Shown: piece after piece, positions 50,885 to 58,829 of the stretch
How positions within the stretch are numbered: position 1 is the stretch's first letter
Layout of the letters: each line of letters starts with the position of its first letter
Assembly (NCBI GenBank): GCA_022650485.1
Contig: JALCPP010000008.1
Location: forward strand, 62,001-126,000
Direction of reading: 5' to 3'
DNA length: 64,000 nucleotides
Source: Oscillospiraceae bacterium
Lineage (GTDB): Bacteria > Bacillota > Clostridia > Oscillospirales > Acutalibacteraceae
Made by a program: the position numbers and the translations under genes
The notes under the pieces: model-generated
Told to the model about the DNA's origin: nothing
Databases searched by the model: none
What the model saw: only the letters and a program-made list of their open reading frames with translations

Positions 50885-51799
50885 ATGTCTGATATGATTA
50901 TGACAGCCGGCCTGTGCAAACAATACGGAAAGACTTTGCGGGTAAAGGACGTGGATCTTGCCGTGCCAGAGGGATCGGTTTACGGATTTCTTGGGCCGAA
51001 TGGCGCGGGAAAATCCACTACGATGAAGATGATTTTGGGGCTTGTCCGGCCGACCGGCGGCTCAATTACTGTGTGCGGCCAGAAGCTCTGCAGCCGAAAC
51101 AGGCTTTCCATATTGAAGCAGGTTGGCTCCCTGATAGAATCCCCAAGTTATTACGGGCATCTGACCGGCATGGAAAATCTGCGGATCGTGAGCACTTTGA
51201 AAGGGGTGCCGCAAAAGGAGATTGCAAGGGTGCTGCGGTTGGTTCGGCTGGACCGGCAGGGCGGAAAAAAGGTTTCGCAGTATTCTTTGGGCATGAAGCA
51301 GCGCCTTGGTCTTGCCTGCGCGCTTTTGGGACATCCGAAGCTGTTGATTCTGGACGAACCGACCAACGGTCTTGACCCTGCTGGAATTCAGGAAATGAGG
51401 GAATTGATCCGTTCCCTGCCGAAGCAGTATGGGATGACGGTGATGGTTTCCAGCCACATGCTGAGTGAAATCGATCAGATGGCAACCAGTGTTGGAGTGA
51501 TACGAAAAGGAGAATTGGTGTTTCAGGGCGGAATGGCTGCGCTGCATGAAAAAAGCAGCCACCACATTGCGGTACGTACTTTCGATAATGAAGCGGCTTT
51601 TCATGTTTTGACGGAACAGGGGGTTGCTTGCGAAATCCAGCAGAATGTCCTGTTGCTGCCGGCACTCCGGGACGAAAGACTGGCGGGGTGCCTAAAATCC
51701 TTGTTTGAAAAGGGCATTGATATCGTTCGTGTTGAGGACCGGCGTAAAAGTCTGGAGGATATTTTCCTGGAATTGACCGGAACGGCGGTGAGTTTATGA
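50885..51799 (+). CDS. Peptide-antibiotic immunity ABC transporter ATPase (LanF/BcrA type)
   Basis: 304 residues. Walker A GPNGAGKST, signature YSLGMKQR, Walker B LLILDEPTNGLD, SSHMLSEI. The Q-loop glutamine is replaced by glutamate (VGSLIESPSYYGHLTG), the E-loop variant known from LanF and BcrA ATPases that protect against lantibiotics and bacitracin. C-terminal ~90 residues are the BcrA-type extension. AAGGAG before ATG 50885. First gene of a three-gene operon with two short permeases, the LanFEG layout; no lantibiotic precursor or synthesis gene is near, so this is a resistance rather than self-immunity set. Confidence 0.9.
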   Translation: MSDMIMTAGLCKQYGKTLRVKDVDLAVPEGSVYGFLGPNGAGKSTTMKMILGLVRPTGGSITVCGQKLCSRNRLSILKQVGSLIESPSYYGHLTGMENLRIVSTLKGVPQKEIARVLRLVRLDRQGGKKVSQYSLGMKQRLGLACALLGHPKLLILDEPTNGLDPAGIQEMRELIRSLPKQYGMTVMVSSHMLSEIDQMATSVGVIRKGELVFQGGMAALHEKSSHHIAVRTFDNEAAFHVLTEQGVACEIQQNVLLLPALRDERLAGCLKSLFEKGIDIVRVEDRRKSLEDIFLELTGTAVSL

Positions 51800-52548
51800 G
51801 ACAGGCGCTTGCTGTTGAATTTCGTAAAATTCGCCGCAGGAAGGTCTGGCTGATTGTGGCCGCGCTGATTTTTGTGCAGCTTTTGTGGTCACTTTGGGCA
51901 TTCCGAAATATGGATGCAAGAAAGTTGGCACAGGGCTGGATGCACTGCCTGTACCAGTTTCCGCTGCTCAATTCCATTATGATGCCGGTCATTGCGGCAG
52001 TGGTGGCGTCGCGTTTGTGTGACATTGAGCATAAAGGCAGGGCATTTAAGTTGCTGGAAACCATTATGCTTGCCGGCAGACTGTTTCACGCGAAGTTTTT
52101 GTGCGGTGCCTGCTATATGCTTGCCGCAGCCTTTCTTCAAGTTGAGGTTATGGTGGTTTTCGGTACGGTAAAAGGCTTTCAGGGCAGTCCCCCATGGGAC
52201 AAACTGCTCTGTTATTTGTTGTTTACCACGGTAGTTAATTTGGCTATTTTACTCTTTCAGCAGACCTTGTCACTCCTGTTTCAAAACCAGATGGTTTCGC
52301 TTACCGCAGGGCTGATTGGGACCCTTGCCGGACTCTATCTAATGTTTTTTCCGCGCACCGTGGAACGGCTCCTTTTGTGGGGGTACTATGGTGTATTGAT
52401 GCTGGTAGGCATGGACTGGGACCGGGAAACTCGAATTACGAATTATTATTATATGCCTGTCAATTGGGCGGGTTTTATCGTACTGCTGGTCATGTCTTGT
52501 ATTCTGTATGTTGCCGGTCGTGCGCTTTTTGTCAGAAAGGAGATGTAG
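51796..52548 (+). CDS. Immunity ABC transporter permease, LanE/MutE type
   Basis: 250 residues, six membrane helices, beginning RQALAVEFRKIRRRKVWLIVAALIFVQLLWSLWAF; the charged FRKIRRRK segment before helix 1 is usual for LanE/BcrB-type permeases of ABC-2 type. Overlaps the ATPase gene by 4 bases (ATGA) and lies 3 bases ahead of the second permease gene. Forms the membrane part with it. Confidence 0.87.
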   Translation: MRQALAVEFRKIRRRKVWLIVAALIFVQLLWSLWAFRNMDARKLAQGWMHCLYQFPLLNSIMMPVIAAVVASRLCDIEHKGRAFKLLETIMLAGRLFHAKFLCGACYMLAAAFLQVEVMVVFGTVKGFQGSPPWDKLLCYLLFTTVVNLAILLFQQTLSLLFQNQMVSLTAGLIGTLAGLYLMFFPRTVERLLLWGYYGVLMLVGMDWDRETRITNYYYMPVNWAGFIVLLVMSCILYVAGRALFVRKEM

Positions 52549-52551
52549 GCA

Positions 52552-53286
52552 ATGTTTTTTCGAACTTTTAGGGCAGAACAGATGAAGATGCAACACAGTC
52601 CGGTGTGGCTTGCTTTTTTCATTTTTCCCATTCTTCCGGTTGTTATGGGTACGTTCAACTATTTGCAAAATGTCGATATTTTGCAGGATGCCTGGTACAG
52701 CCTGTGGACACAGCATACCTTGTTTACCTGTTATTTTTTCTTTCCCCCGTTAATTGGCGTTTACTGTTCTTATCTTTGCCGCCTGGAACATCTCAACCAT
52801 AACTGGAATGCGGTTATGACGGCGCCGGTGCCGGTAGCGGATCTTTATTTTTCAAAACTGATCTCTGCTTCCATGATGGTCCTTTTGACACAGGTATGGA
52901 ATGGCATCCTGTTTATCATATCGGGTAAACTCTGCGGACTGAATGCTCCGATTCCGACGGAGCTTGCGGGATGGCTTTTATGCGGTGCGCTGGGAGGAAT
53001 CGTTATCTGCGCGCTTCAGCTTTGCCTGTCACTTTTTATCCGCAGTTTTGCCGTGCCGGTCGGGATCGCGCTGATCGGCGGAATTGGGGGGCTTGTGGCG
53101 ATGGCGAAGGGATACGGGGCATGGTTTCCTTATTCGCTGTTAAGCGTCGGGATGCGTGCCAATCAACCGAGCGGTGCCATGCAATGCGGGACAGAGCAGT
53201 TCGTTCTGGTCAGTTGTTTTTATGTTACGGCCGGTGTCGTTTTTGCCGTTCTTTGGCTCAAAAAAAGGGACGTTGTGGCCGGGTAA
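52552..53286 (+). CDS. Immunity ABC transporter permease, LanG/MutG type
   Basis: 244 residues, six membrane helices, starting FFRTFRAEQMKMQHSPVWLAFFIFPILPVVMGTFNYLQN, which is characteristic of MutG/LanG permeases (RAExxKxxxSPVWL). Second permease of the LanFEG-type transporter. AAAGGAG before ATG 52552; a bidirectional terminator follows. Confidence 0.87.
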   Translation: MFFRTFRAEQMKMQHSPVWLAFFIFPILPVVMGTFNYLQNVDILQDAWYSLWTQHTLFTCYFFFPPLIGVYCSYLCRLEHLNHNWNAVMTAPVPVADLYFSKLISASMMVLLTQVWNGILFIISGKLCGLNAPIPTELAGWLLCGALGGIVICALQLCLSLFIRSFAVPVGIALIGGIGGLVAMAKGYGAWFPYSLLSVGMRANQPSGAMQCGTEQFVLVSCFYVTAGVVFAVLWLKKRDVVAG

Positions 53287-53306
53287 CCAAATTTTTGTTA
53301 GAATAT

Positions 53307-53351
53307 AAAAAAAGTTCTGAACCTGGCAGGATGCCGGTTCAGAACTTTTTT
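53307..53351. terminator. Bidirectional terminator between the immunity operon and the amidohydrolase
   Basis: AAAAAAAGTTCTGAACC and GGTTCAGAACTTTTTT with a TGGCAGGATGCC loop that is itself paired (GGCA/TGCC). T-runs both ways. Confidence 0.92.
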
Positions 53352-53365
53352 ACATTAGAATCAGA

Positions 53366-54163
53366 TCACGATTTATCGATCTTCAGCAGGCGTACAGCGT
53401 TGTTCCAATAGATGTTTTCCCTGTCTTTGCTGGGAAGATTCAAACGCTCCAGCCACTTAAATTCATCCAGCGGGCTTTGCCAGGGGCAGTCGCTCCCAAA
53501 CAGAATCCGTTCCGAACCATGTTTGCGGACAATACGAAGAAATTGTTCCGGGGGACACAGTACATTGGTCAGGGCGGTGTCAAAATAGACATTCTTACCG
53601 GCGAGGGTCTGTTCAACTTCGTCAAACATCCTTGCGCCGCCCAAGTGCGCGGCAATGATGGTCAGCTTGGGAAACAGGCGTGAAAGTTGCAGAATACCGG
53701 ACGGTGTTGCGTGAGGGGCTTCTATATTTTCGGGGTCACGCCCAACATGAAATGTAATTGGCAGACCGAGGTCGGACGCCGCCTCGTAAATTGGGTACAG
53801 CTTTGGGTCCGTAATCATAAACTCCTGAAAATCAGGGTGCAGCTTAATACCGTGCAGATGAAGTTTGGCCATTCGTTCAATCTCCTGCGGAGCATCCGGA
53901 GCATCCGGGTGAACGGTACCAAAGCAGCAGACCTGATTGCTCTGAACGGAGGCGGCCCAATCATTAATCACCTTCTGCTGGCTTGGTTTGGTAGCAATGT
54001 TCAGGGCTGTGAAAGAGGTAACGCCCCACTCCTTCATTTTTCTTTTGGTGTCGCTGACCGTCCCATTTGTCAGGGGAGGGTGGCCGAAAAGCTGGGTTAG
54101 ATGGGAGAGGGCCTTTTCCGCAATTCCATCACTGAACATATGAATATGCATGTCAAAAAGCAT
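53366..54163 (-). CDS. Amidohydrolase-2 family metal hydrolase/decarboxylase
   Basis: 265 residues of TIM-barrel amidohydrolase type (PF04909). MLFDMHIHMFSDG gives the HxH pair, GIKLHPDFQEF and LPITFHVGRDP the middle-strand histidine, IAAHLGGARM the next, and ILFGSDCPW the final aspartate. Relatives include gamma-resorcylate decarboxylase-like enzymes and many uncharacterised Firmicutes hydrolases; the substrate is unknown. AGGAGG before ATG 54163. It stands alone between two terminators. Confidence 0.87.
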   Translation of the reverse strand: MLFDMHIHMFSDGIAEKALSHLTQLFGHPPLTNGTVSDTKRKMKEWGVTSFTALNIATKPSQQKVINDWAASVQSNQVCCFGTVHPDAPDAPQEIERMAKLHLHGIKLHPDFQEFMITDPKLYPIYEAASDLGLPITFHVGRDPENIEAPHATPSGILQLSRLFPKLTIIAAHLGGARMFDEVEQTLAGKNVYFDTALTNVLCPPEQFLRIVRKHGSERILFGSDCPWQSPLDEFKWLERLNLPSKDRENIYWNNAVRLLKIDKS

Positions 54164-54175
54164 TTGGAACCTCCT

Positions 54176-54225
54176 GAAAAAGAAAGCTGCCCTGGGCTTC
54201 CGGCTTAGCCGGAACCCAGAGCAGC
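54176..54225 (-). terminator. Terminator of the rpsF-ssb-rpsR operon
   Basis: On the minus strand GCTGCTCTGGGTTCCGGC, loop TAA, then GCCGGAAGCCCAGGGCAGC followed by TTTCTTTTTC: a very strong stem 15 bases after the rpsR stop. Confidence 0.92.
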
Positions 54226-54240
54226 TATTATCTACTAAAA

Positions 54241-54501
54241 TCAGTCGCTGCTGAACGGAAGCAGTGCAAGGTGACGTGCACGCTTGATTGCGACTGTCAG
54301 TTCGCGCTGATGATGAGCGCAGGTGCCGGTTACTCTGCGGGGAAGGATCTTCGCCCGTTCCGAAACAAAGCGACGCAGTTTAGCGACATCTTTGTAATCG
54401 ATAGAGTCAACTTTATCTACACAGAAGCTGCAGACCTTTCTGCGGCCTTTGCGGCCTCCTCTGCGCGGTCTGTCATTACGATCATTACGATAGTCAGCCA
54501 T
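54241..54501 (-). CDS. rpsR: 30S ribosomal protein S18
   Basis: 86 residues. Basic N-terminus [12 protein letters not shown], then [62 protein letters not shown]. The C-x-x-C plus a later Cys and His keep the zinc-binding form of S18. It binds S6 and the 16S rRNA platform. AAGGAGG before ATG 54501. Third gene of the conserved rpsF-ssb-rpsR operon. Confidence 0.97.
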   Translation of the reverse strand: MADYRNDRNDRPRRGGRKGRRKVCSFCVDKVDSIDYKDVAKLRRFVSERAKILPRRVTGTCAHHQRELTVAIKRARHLALLPFSSD

Positions 54502-54542
54502 AAGAAACCTCCTTTATTCCATATTGTTCCAAATTGGTTGTG

Positions 54543-55007
54543 TCAAAAGGGAAGATCGTCGTCGGATGGGATTTCCTCGAAATCACCTGTATCGCCGTTC
54601 GCATATGCGGGCGCCGGTTGTTCGCTATGGTTATCAGCCGGCATATTGCTGGCGCCGGAATAATTGCCGGAAGAAGTTCCACTGCTGCGTTTTGGTTCAG
54701 CAAAATGGACATTGTCGGCAACAATTTCAAAAGCCTTGCGTTTGTTCTCGTTTCTATCGGTATAGGTCCGGGTCTGGATAGAACCCTGAACGGCTGCAAG
54801 CTGCCCTTTACGGAAATATTTGCAGACAAATTCAGCAGTCCCGCGCCATGCCACAATATCAATAAAATCCGTTTGACGCTCGGTCCCGGATTTTACATAC
54901 GAGCGGTCCACAGCAATGGTAAAACTGGTTACGGAAATTCCGCTTGACGTATGCCGAAGCTCTGGGTCCGCGACAAGTCTTCCCATTAAAACAGCGACAT
55001 TCAGCAT
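54543..55007 (-). CDS. ssb: Single-stranded DNA-binding protein
   Basis: 154 residues: OB fold MLNVAVLMGRLVADPELRHTSSGISVTSFTIAVDR, FIDIVAWRGTAEFVCKYFRKGQLAAVQGSIQTRTY, a Ser/Asn/Pro-rich linker and the acidic partner-binding tip DDDLPF. It coats single-stranded DNA in replication and repair. Middle gene of rpsF-ssb-rpsR, starting 6 bases after rpsF, with a modest ribosome site (GGAAGCG). Confidence 0.97.
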   Translation of the reverse strand: MLNVAVLMGRLVADPELRHTSSGISVTSFTIAVDRSYVKSGTERQTDFIDIVAWRGTAEFVCKYFRKGQLAAVQGSIQTRTYTDRNENKRKAFEIVADNVHFAEPKRSSGTSSGNYSGASNMPADNHSEQPAPAYANGDTGDFEEIPSDDDLPF

Positions 55008-55013
55008 TTAAGG

Positions 55014-55361
55014 TCACGCTTCCTTTTTCTCTTCCGGCTTCTTCTCTTCCGGCTTCTTTTCTTCCGGAGTCTCTTTTCTTACGATCAGGGAACGGAGTAC
55101 ACCGTCGGTGATGTTGTAAACACGATCCAGTTCTGCCGTGAACTCCGCGGAGCTGGTGAAAGCGATCAGCGTGTAATAGCCCTCTTCTTCCTTATTGATC
55201 GGATAGGCCAGTCTGCGCTTGCCCCACTCGTCAACATTGTCGATGGTGGCATGTTCCGCAATCAGATCCTTAAACTTCTGAACTGTGGATTTGATTCCTT
55301 CTTCTCCCAATTTGGTGGAAAGAATAAAAACGGTTTCATAGGAATTTTTTACATCTGCCAT
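55014..55361 (-). CDS. rpsF: 30S ribosomal protein S6
   Basis: 115 residues: NSYETVFILSTKLGEEGIKSTVQKFKDLI, VDEWGKRRLAYPINKEEEGYYTLIAF and a C-terminal run of EEKKP repeats (three units), an acidic/basic tail. ATG at 55361 follows AAGGAGG at 12 bases; an in-frame GTG four codons upstream overlaps that site and is less likely. S6 dimerises with S18 and in many bacteria the S6:S18 pair represses this operon by binding its leader. Confidence 0.96.
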   Translation of the reverse strand: MADVKNSYETVFILSTKLGEEGIKSTVQKFKDLIAEHATIDNVDEWGKRRLAYPINKEEEGYYTLIAFTSSAEFTAELDRVYNITDGVLRSLIVRKETPEEKKPEEKKPEEKKEA

Positions 55362-55379
55362 TATTAAAAACACCTCCTT

Positions 55380-55445
55380 CTGGACTGATGGCCCCGGGAA
55401 AAACCCGGAGCAAGGATAAAGCCGCGCAAGCGGCTTAACATAGCT
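55380..55445 (-). promoter_or_regulatory. Structured rpsF leader, possible S6:S18 autoregulatory RNA
   Basis: Between promoter and rpsF the minus-strand leader has hairpin AAGCCGC-TTGC-GCGGCTT and then GCTCCGGG-TTTTT-CCCGGGGC. The known S6:S18 leader motif contains a conserved CCG in a stem-loop that mimics 16S rRNA; a CCG is present here, but I cannot confirm the motif by eye. Confidence 0.45.
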
Positions 55446-55474
55446 ATTATATCAGCCGTTCAGAAATCCGTCAA
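55446..55474 (-). promoter_or_regulatory. Promoter of rpsF-ssb-rpsR
   Basis: Minus strand TTGACG (55469-55474), 17-base spacer, TATAAT (55446-55451). Near consensus, as expected for ribosomal protein genes. Confidence 0.85.
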
Positions 55475-55493
55475 TAGAAAATGATTCCGAATC

Positions 55494-56369
55494 TTACAGG
55501 GCCTTACAGATTTCTTTCAGATACGCCCGAAATTCCGGCCCGATTTCCGGGTGATTCAGGCCGACTTCGACCTGAGCTTTCATAATTCCCAGCTTGTTGC
55601 CCATGTCGTAGCGCGTGCCGGAGTATTCAACCGCAAGCATCCCGTCACGGCGGGCGAGCGTGCGCATGGCGTCGGTCAGCTGAATTTCTCCGCCTGTGCC
55701 CGGTTTTGTCTGGTCCAGAATATCAAAAATTTCCGGCGGCAGAATGCAGCGGCCCAGAATGGAGTACAACGACAGCACTTTGTCCGGCGTGGGCTTTTCA
55801 ATCATATCGGTGCAGGAAAAGCAGTTCCCTTTCAGAGGCTCGACCTTGAGCGAACTGTATCTTCCAATGGATTCCGCCGATACTTTTTTGACCCCGAGAA
55901 CCCCTTTGCCATATTCTTCATAGGCTCGAATCAACTGGCCGCAGGCGGGGTCCTTTCCGATGATAACATCGTCGCCGTAAAGAACGGCAAACGGTTCGTT
56001 GCCGACGAAGGACTTTGCACAGCCGACGGCATGCCCCAATCCAAGAGTTTCTTTTTGACGGACAAAATAGAAGTTGGCCTTGTGGGCGATTCCTACAATT
56101 TCCTTTAGAATTGCCTCTTTTTCGGGGCCGCTTTTTGTCAGTCTTGCTTCCAGCTCCGGCACACGGTCAAAATGATCTTCAATCAGCCCTTTGCCACGGT
56201 TTGTAATAATCAAAATGTCCGTAATGCCGGAATGCACGGCTTCTTCCACAATATACTGAATGGCCGGCTTGTCCACAATGGGAAGCATTTCTTTGGGCAT
56301 CGATTTGGTGGCGGGGAGTACTCTGGTACCAAGCCCCGCCGCCGGAATAACGGCTTTTGTTACTTTCAT
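55494..56369 (-). CDS. galU: UTP-glucose-1-phosphate uridylyltransferase
   Basis: 291 residues. KAVIPAAGLGTRVLPATKSMPKEMLPIVDKPAIQYIVEEAV is the nucleotidyltransferase signature with the UTP loop and catalytic K (SMPKEMLP); GLGHAVGCAKSFVGNEPFAVLYGDDVII, EKPTPDKVLS and EIQLTDAM complete the GalU pattern. It makes UDP-glucose for glycolipids, polysaccharides and galactose use. It lies 11 bases downstream of the zinc-ribbon membrane protein gene on the same strand. Confidence 0.96.
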   Translation of the reverse strand: MKVTKAVIPAAGLGTRVLPATKSMPKEMLPIVDKPAIQYIVEEAVHSGITDILIITNRGKGLIEDHFDRVPELEARLTKSGPEKEAILKEIVGIAHKANFYFVRQKETLGLGHAVGCAKSFVGNEPFAVLYGDDVIIGKDPACGQLIRAYEEYGKGVLGVKKVSAESIGRYSSLKVEPLKGNCFSCTDMIEKPTPDKVLSLYSILGRCILPPEIFDILDQTKPGTGGEIQLTDAMRTLARRDGMLAVEYSGTRYDMGNKLGIMKAQVEVGLNHPEIGPEFRAYLKEICKAL

Positions 56370-56380
56370 ATTCGATTCTC

Positions 56381-57442
56381 CTAATAAAAAATTGATGGAA
56401 TATAGGAAAGAATTAAATAGCAGATTCCCAGACAGACAGCAAGAGCAAGGTTCACGCCGCCCTCTTCCTGCATGCGCATGGCATTATCAGAGGGCCGCGT
56501 GGTTTCTTTTCGGATGGCTCCCACTTTTCTGATGCAGTGCTTTAAATACATTCGATTTGCTAAAAAACCGAAGACCAGCATCATAATCAGTTCAATGAAA
56601 AAGATCAGCGTTGGTATCGCCATCAAGAAAATCTGACTAGAGGAAAGATTTTCCATCATAAGCTCCGCCAGTCTTTGCATCTGCTCAATGCTGAGGGTCT
56701 GTGCGTCACCCGTCATGCCGGTTTGCAGAAGGAGGAACTGAATGATCGGATTGAGAAAATGTTCGGTAATCCAGGCAGATGCTATGTACAGGCTGAACAT
56801 CACAGCTGTGACGATGCTCCCGGCTTTGTACAGCTTGCGGTACAGCATCCATGGGCCTGGGAATAGAAAAGCGCAAAAATTAAACCGGTTTCTCCCAAAC
56901 CGTTTCAGATTCATAAAAACGGACAGGTAGTATGGTGTGTTGCTTTGTACAAACCGGGCAAGGTCACCGGCGGGAATATCGTCAATCGTATCGTTTGGGC
57001 CCGGCATTCCGGCGGCGGAATAAAACGGCGGCGGCCCGCCCGGGAAACCGTTTTGTCCATACGGCCCATAAGGCGGCGGTTCATTTCCGGGCCGCTGTCC
57101 GCCAAACGGAGCATGATTCGGTGCTTCGCCGGGATGGGGGCCGCTTTGCCGGCTGTCCACCAAAGATTGACCGCAATGATCACAGAACAGCGCCTGGTCG
57201 GAATTCAGAGAACCACAGTGCAGGCATTTTTTGGTTTTACCCGGTTCTTCCGGACTGCTTTTTTGTTTGGGTGGGGACCAGGCCTCAGAAGTACCATGTT
57301 TGTCTTCAAAAACACATTTTCCAACTTTTGCATAGCACTGCCGGTGGTACGGCGCTCCGCAGATCGGGCAGACAACAATATCGTCTTCGGCTGTAAATGC
57401 CTCGCCACAAACCGGACATTTCATACCGATGTAATCAGTCAT
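56381..57442 (-). CDS. Zinc-ribbon multi-domain membrane protein (RING-like/DUF2628-type)
   Basis: 353 residues. N-terminal RING-like treble clef (MKCPVCGEAFTAEDDIVVCPICGAPYHRQCYAKVGKC), then a zinc ribbon (KKCLHCGSLNSDQALFCDHCGQSL), a Pro/Gly-rich spacer (~105-160), and a C-terminal membrane part: FNFCAFLFPGPWMLYRKLYKAGSIVT is typical of DUF2628 proteins, followed by three or four helices. Function unknown; such proteins are common in Clostridia. ATG at 57442 with AGAAGGAGG; a longer in-frame reading lacks a site. Probably in an operon with galU. Confidence 0.82.
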   Translation of the reverse strand: MTDYIGMKCPVCGEAFTAEDDIVVCPICGAPYHRQCYAKVGKCVFEDKHGTSEAWSPPKQKSSPEEPGKTKKCLHCGSLNSDQALFCDHCGQSLVDSRQSGPHPGEAPNHAPFGGQRPGNEPPPYGPYGQNGFPGGPPPFYSAAGMPGPNDTIDDIPAGDLARFVQSNTPYYLSVFMNLKRFGRNRFNFCAFLFPGPWMLYRKLYKAGSIVTAVMFSLYIASAWITEHFLNPIIQFLLLQTGMTGDAQTLSIEQMQRLAELMMENLSSSQIFLMAIPTLIFFIELIMMLVFGFLANRMYLKHCIRKVGAIRKETTRPSDNAMRMQEEGGVNLALAVCLGICYLILSYIPSIFY

Positions 57443-57581
57443 GCTGGAACCTCCTTCTCGTATACTTGCTATTGTATTAAAAAAAACAGAAAACTTCAAT
57501 GTTTTGTCCCATAAGTTTTCAACTAATTCATAAATTAGGCTGATTTTCGGGCAAAATGACATGCTGGTCGGGTAACAGCTT

Positions 57582-57610
57582 TTGACTTTATCCGTAAAAT
57601 ATTTTATAAT
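57582..57610 (+). promoter_or_regulatory. Promoter of prfB
   Basis: TTGACT (57582-57587), 17-base spacer, TATAAT (57605-57610), 45 bases before the start codon. Confidence 0.8.
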
Positions 57611-57655
57611 TTAACGGTCAAATTTATACTGATTGATTTTGAAGGATGATATAAA

Positions 57656-58780
57656 ATGCTGCAATATGAAGAGCTGAAGCTTTCGCTGCAAGGACAGGAG
57701 CCGGAACTGAAGGAACTGGCGGATGCCCTTGAACTCGACGGCATGCGCAAAGAAATTGCGGAGCTGGACCAGAAAGCGACCGCACCCGATTTTTGGGATG
57801 ATATGGAAAAGTCGCAGAAAATTCTGCAAAGATCCAGTTCGCTCAAAAATAAAATAGAATCTTATGAACGGCTTCATTCCTCTTATGAGGATTTGATGGC
57901 GCTGATTGAGCTTGCAAACGAAGAGGAAGATCTTTCCCTGCTGCCGCAGGCACAGCAGGAGCTGGAACAATTCAAGGAAGGGCTGGACTCCATGCGCCTG
58001 ACAACGCTGCTGACCGGCGAGTATGACGCCAAGAATGCAATTCTGACATTTCATGCCGGAGCGGGCGGTACGGAGGCGCAGGATTGGGCGGAGATGCTGT
58101 ACCGCATGTACTGCCGCTGGGGAGAGCGCCATGGCTTTAGCGTGCAGACGCTGGATTATCTGGACGGCGAAGAAGCCGGTCTGAAAAGCGCCAGTATTCT
58201 GGTCGGGGGAGAAAATGCCTATGGATTTTTAAAGAGCGAAGCCGGCGTTCACCGGCTGGTTCGCATCTCTCCGTTTGATGCTTCCGGGCGCAGGCATACC
58301 TCGTTTGCATCGCTTGAGGTTATGCCGGAAATTGACGATACTATTGAAGTGGAAATTAATCCGGATGACCTTAAAATCGACTATTTCCGCGCGAGCGGTG
58401 CCGGTGGGCAGAAGGTTAACAAGACTTCTTCCGCTGTTCGTCTGACTCATATTCCGACCGGCATTGTCGTTTCCTGCCAGGTGGAACGCAGCCAGTACCA
58501 AAACCGCGATGTGGCGATGCGAATGCTCAAATCCAAGCTGATGGAAATTAAAGAGCGCGAACACTTGGAGCGGATTGAGGATATCAAGGGAGTGCAGAAA
58601 GAAATTGCATGGGGGTCCCAAATTCGTTCTTATGTGTTTATGCCTTACACACTGGTCAAAGATCATCGTACAGGCTATGAATCCGGTAATATTGATTCCG
58701 TGATGGACGGTGATCTGGACGGATTTATCAACGCATATCTCAAATATCAGAATCAGGAAGAGAATCATTCTGAACCGTAA
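57656..58780 (+). CDS. prfB: Peptide chain release factor 2, no programmed frameshift
   Basis: 374 residues in one continuous frame. The GGQ motif (RASGAGGQKVNKTSS, ~245) triggers peptide release and the SPF tripeptide (VRISPFDASG, ~204) reads UGA/UAA, marking RF2 rather than RF1. In many bacteria codon ~25 is an in-frame UGA (CTTTGAC) needing a +1 frameshift; here the matching place reads GCC CTT GAA CTC, without stop, so the autoregulatory frameshift is absent. GAAGGATGA before ATG 57656. Own promoter at 57582. Confidence 0.96.
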   Translation: MLQYEELKLSLQGQEPELKELADALELDGMRKEIAELDQKATAPDFWDDMEKSQKILQRSSSLKNKIESYERLHSSYEDLMALIELANEEEDLSLLPQAQQELEQFKEGLDSMRLTTLLTGEYDAKNAILTFHAGAGGTEAQDWAEMLYRMYCRWGERHGFSVQTLDYLDGEEAGLKSASILVGGENAYGFLKSEAGVHRLVRISPFDASGRRHTSFASLEVMPEIDDTIEVEINPDDLKIDYFRASGAGGQKVNKTSSAVRLTHIPTGIVVSCQVERSQYQNRDVAMRMLKSKLMEIKEREHLERIEDIKGVQKEIAWGSQIRSYVFMPYTLVKDHRTGYESGNIDSVMDGDLDGFINAYLKYQNQEENHSEP

Positions 58781-58796
58781 CCTGAAAACCTGTAAA

Positions 58797-58829
58797 AAAA
58801 GGGCGCCCTGCGGCGTCCTTTATTTTTTT
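58797..58829. terminator. Bidirectional terminator between prfB and the helicase-loader gene
   Basis: AAAAGGGCGCC-CTGC-GGCGTCCTTT with a long A-run before and T-run after. Confidence 0.85.
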
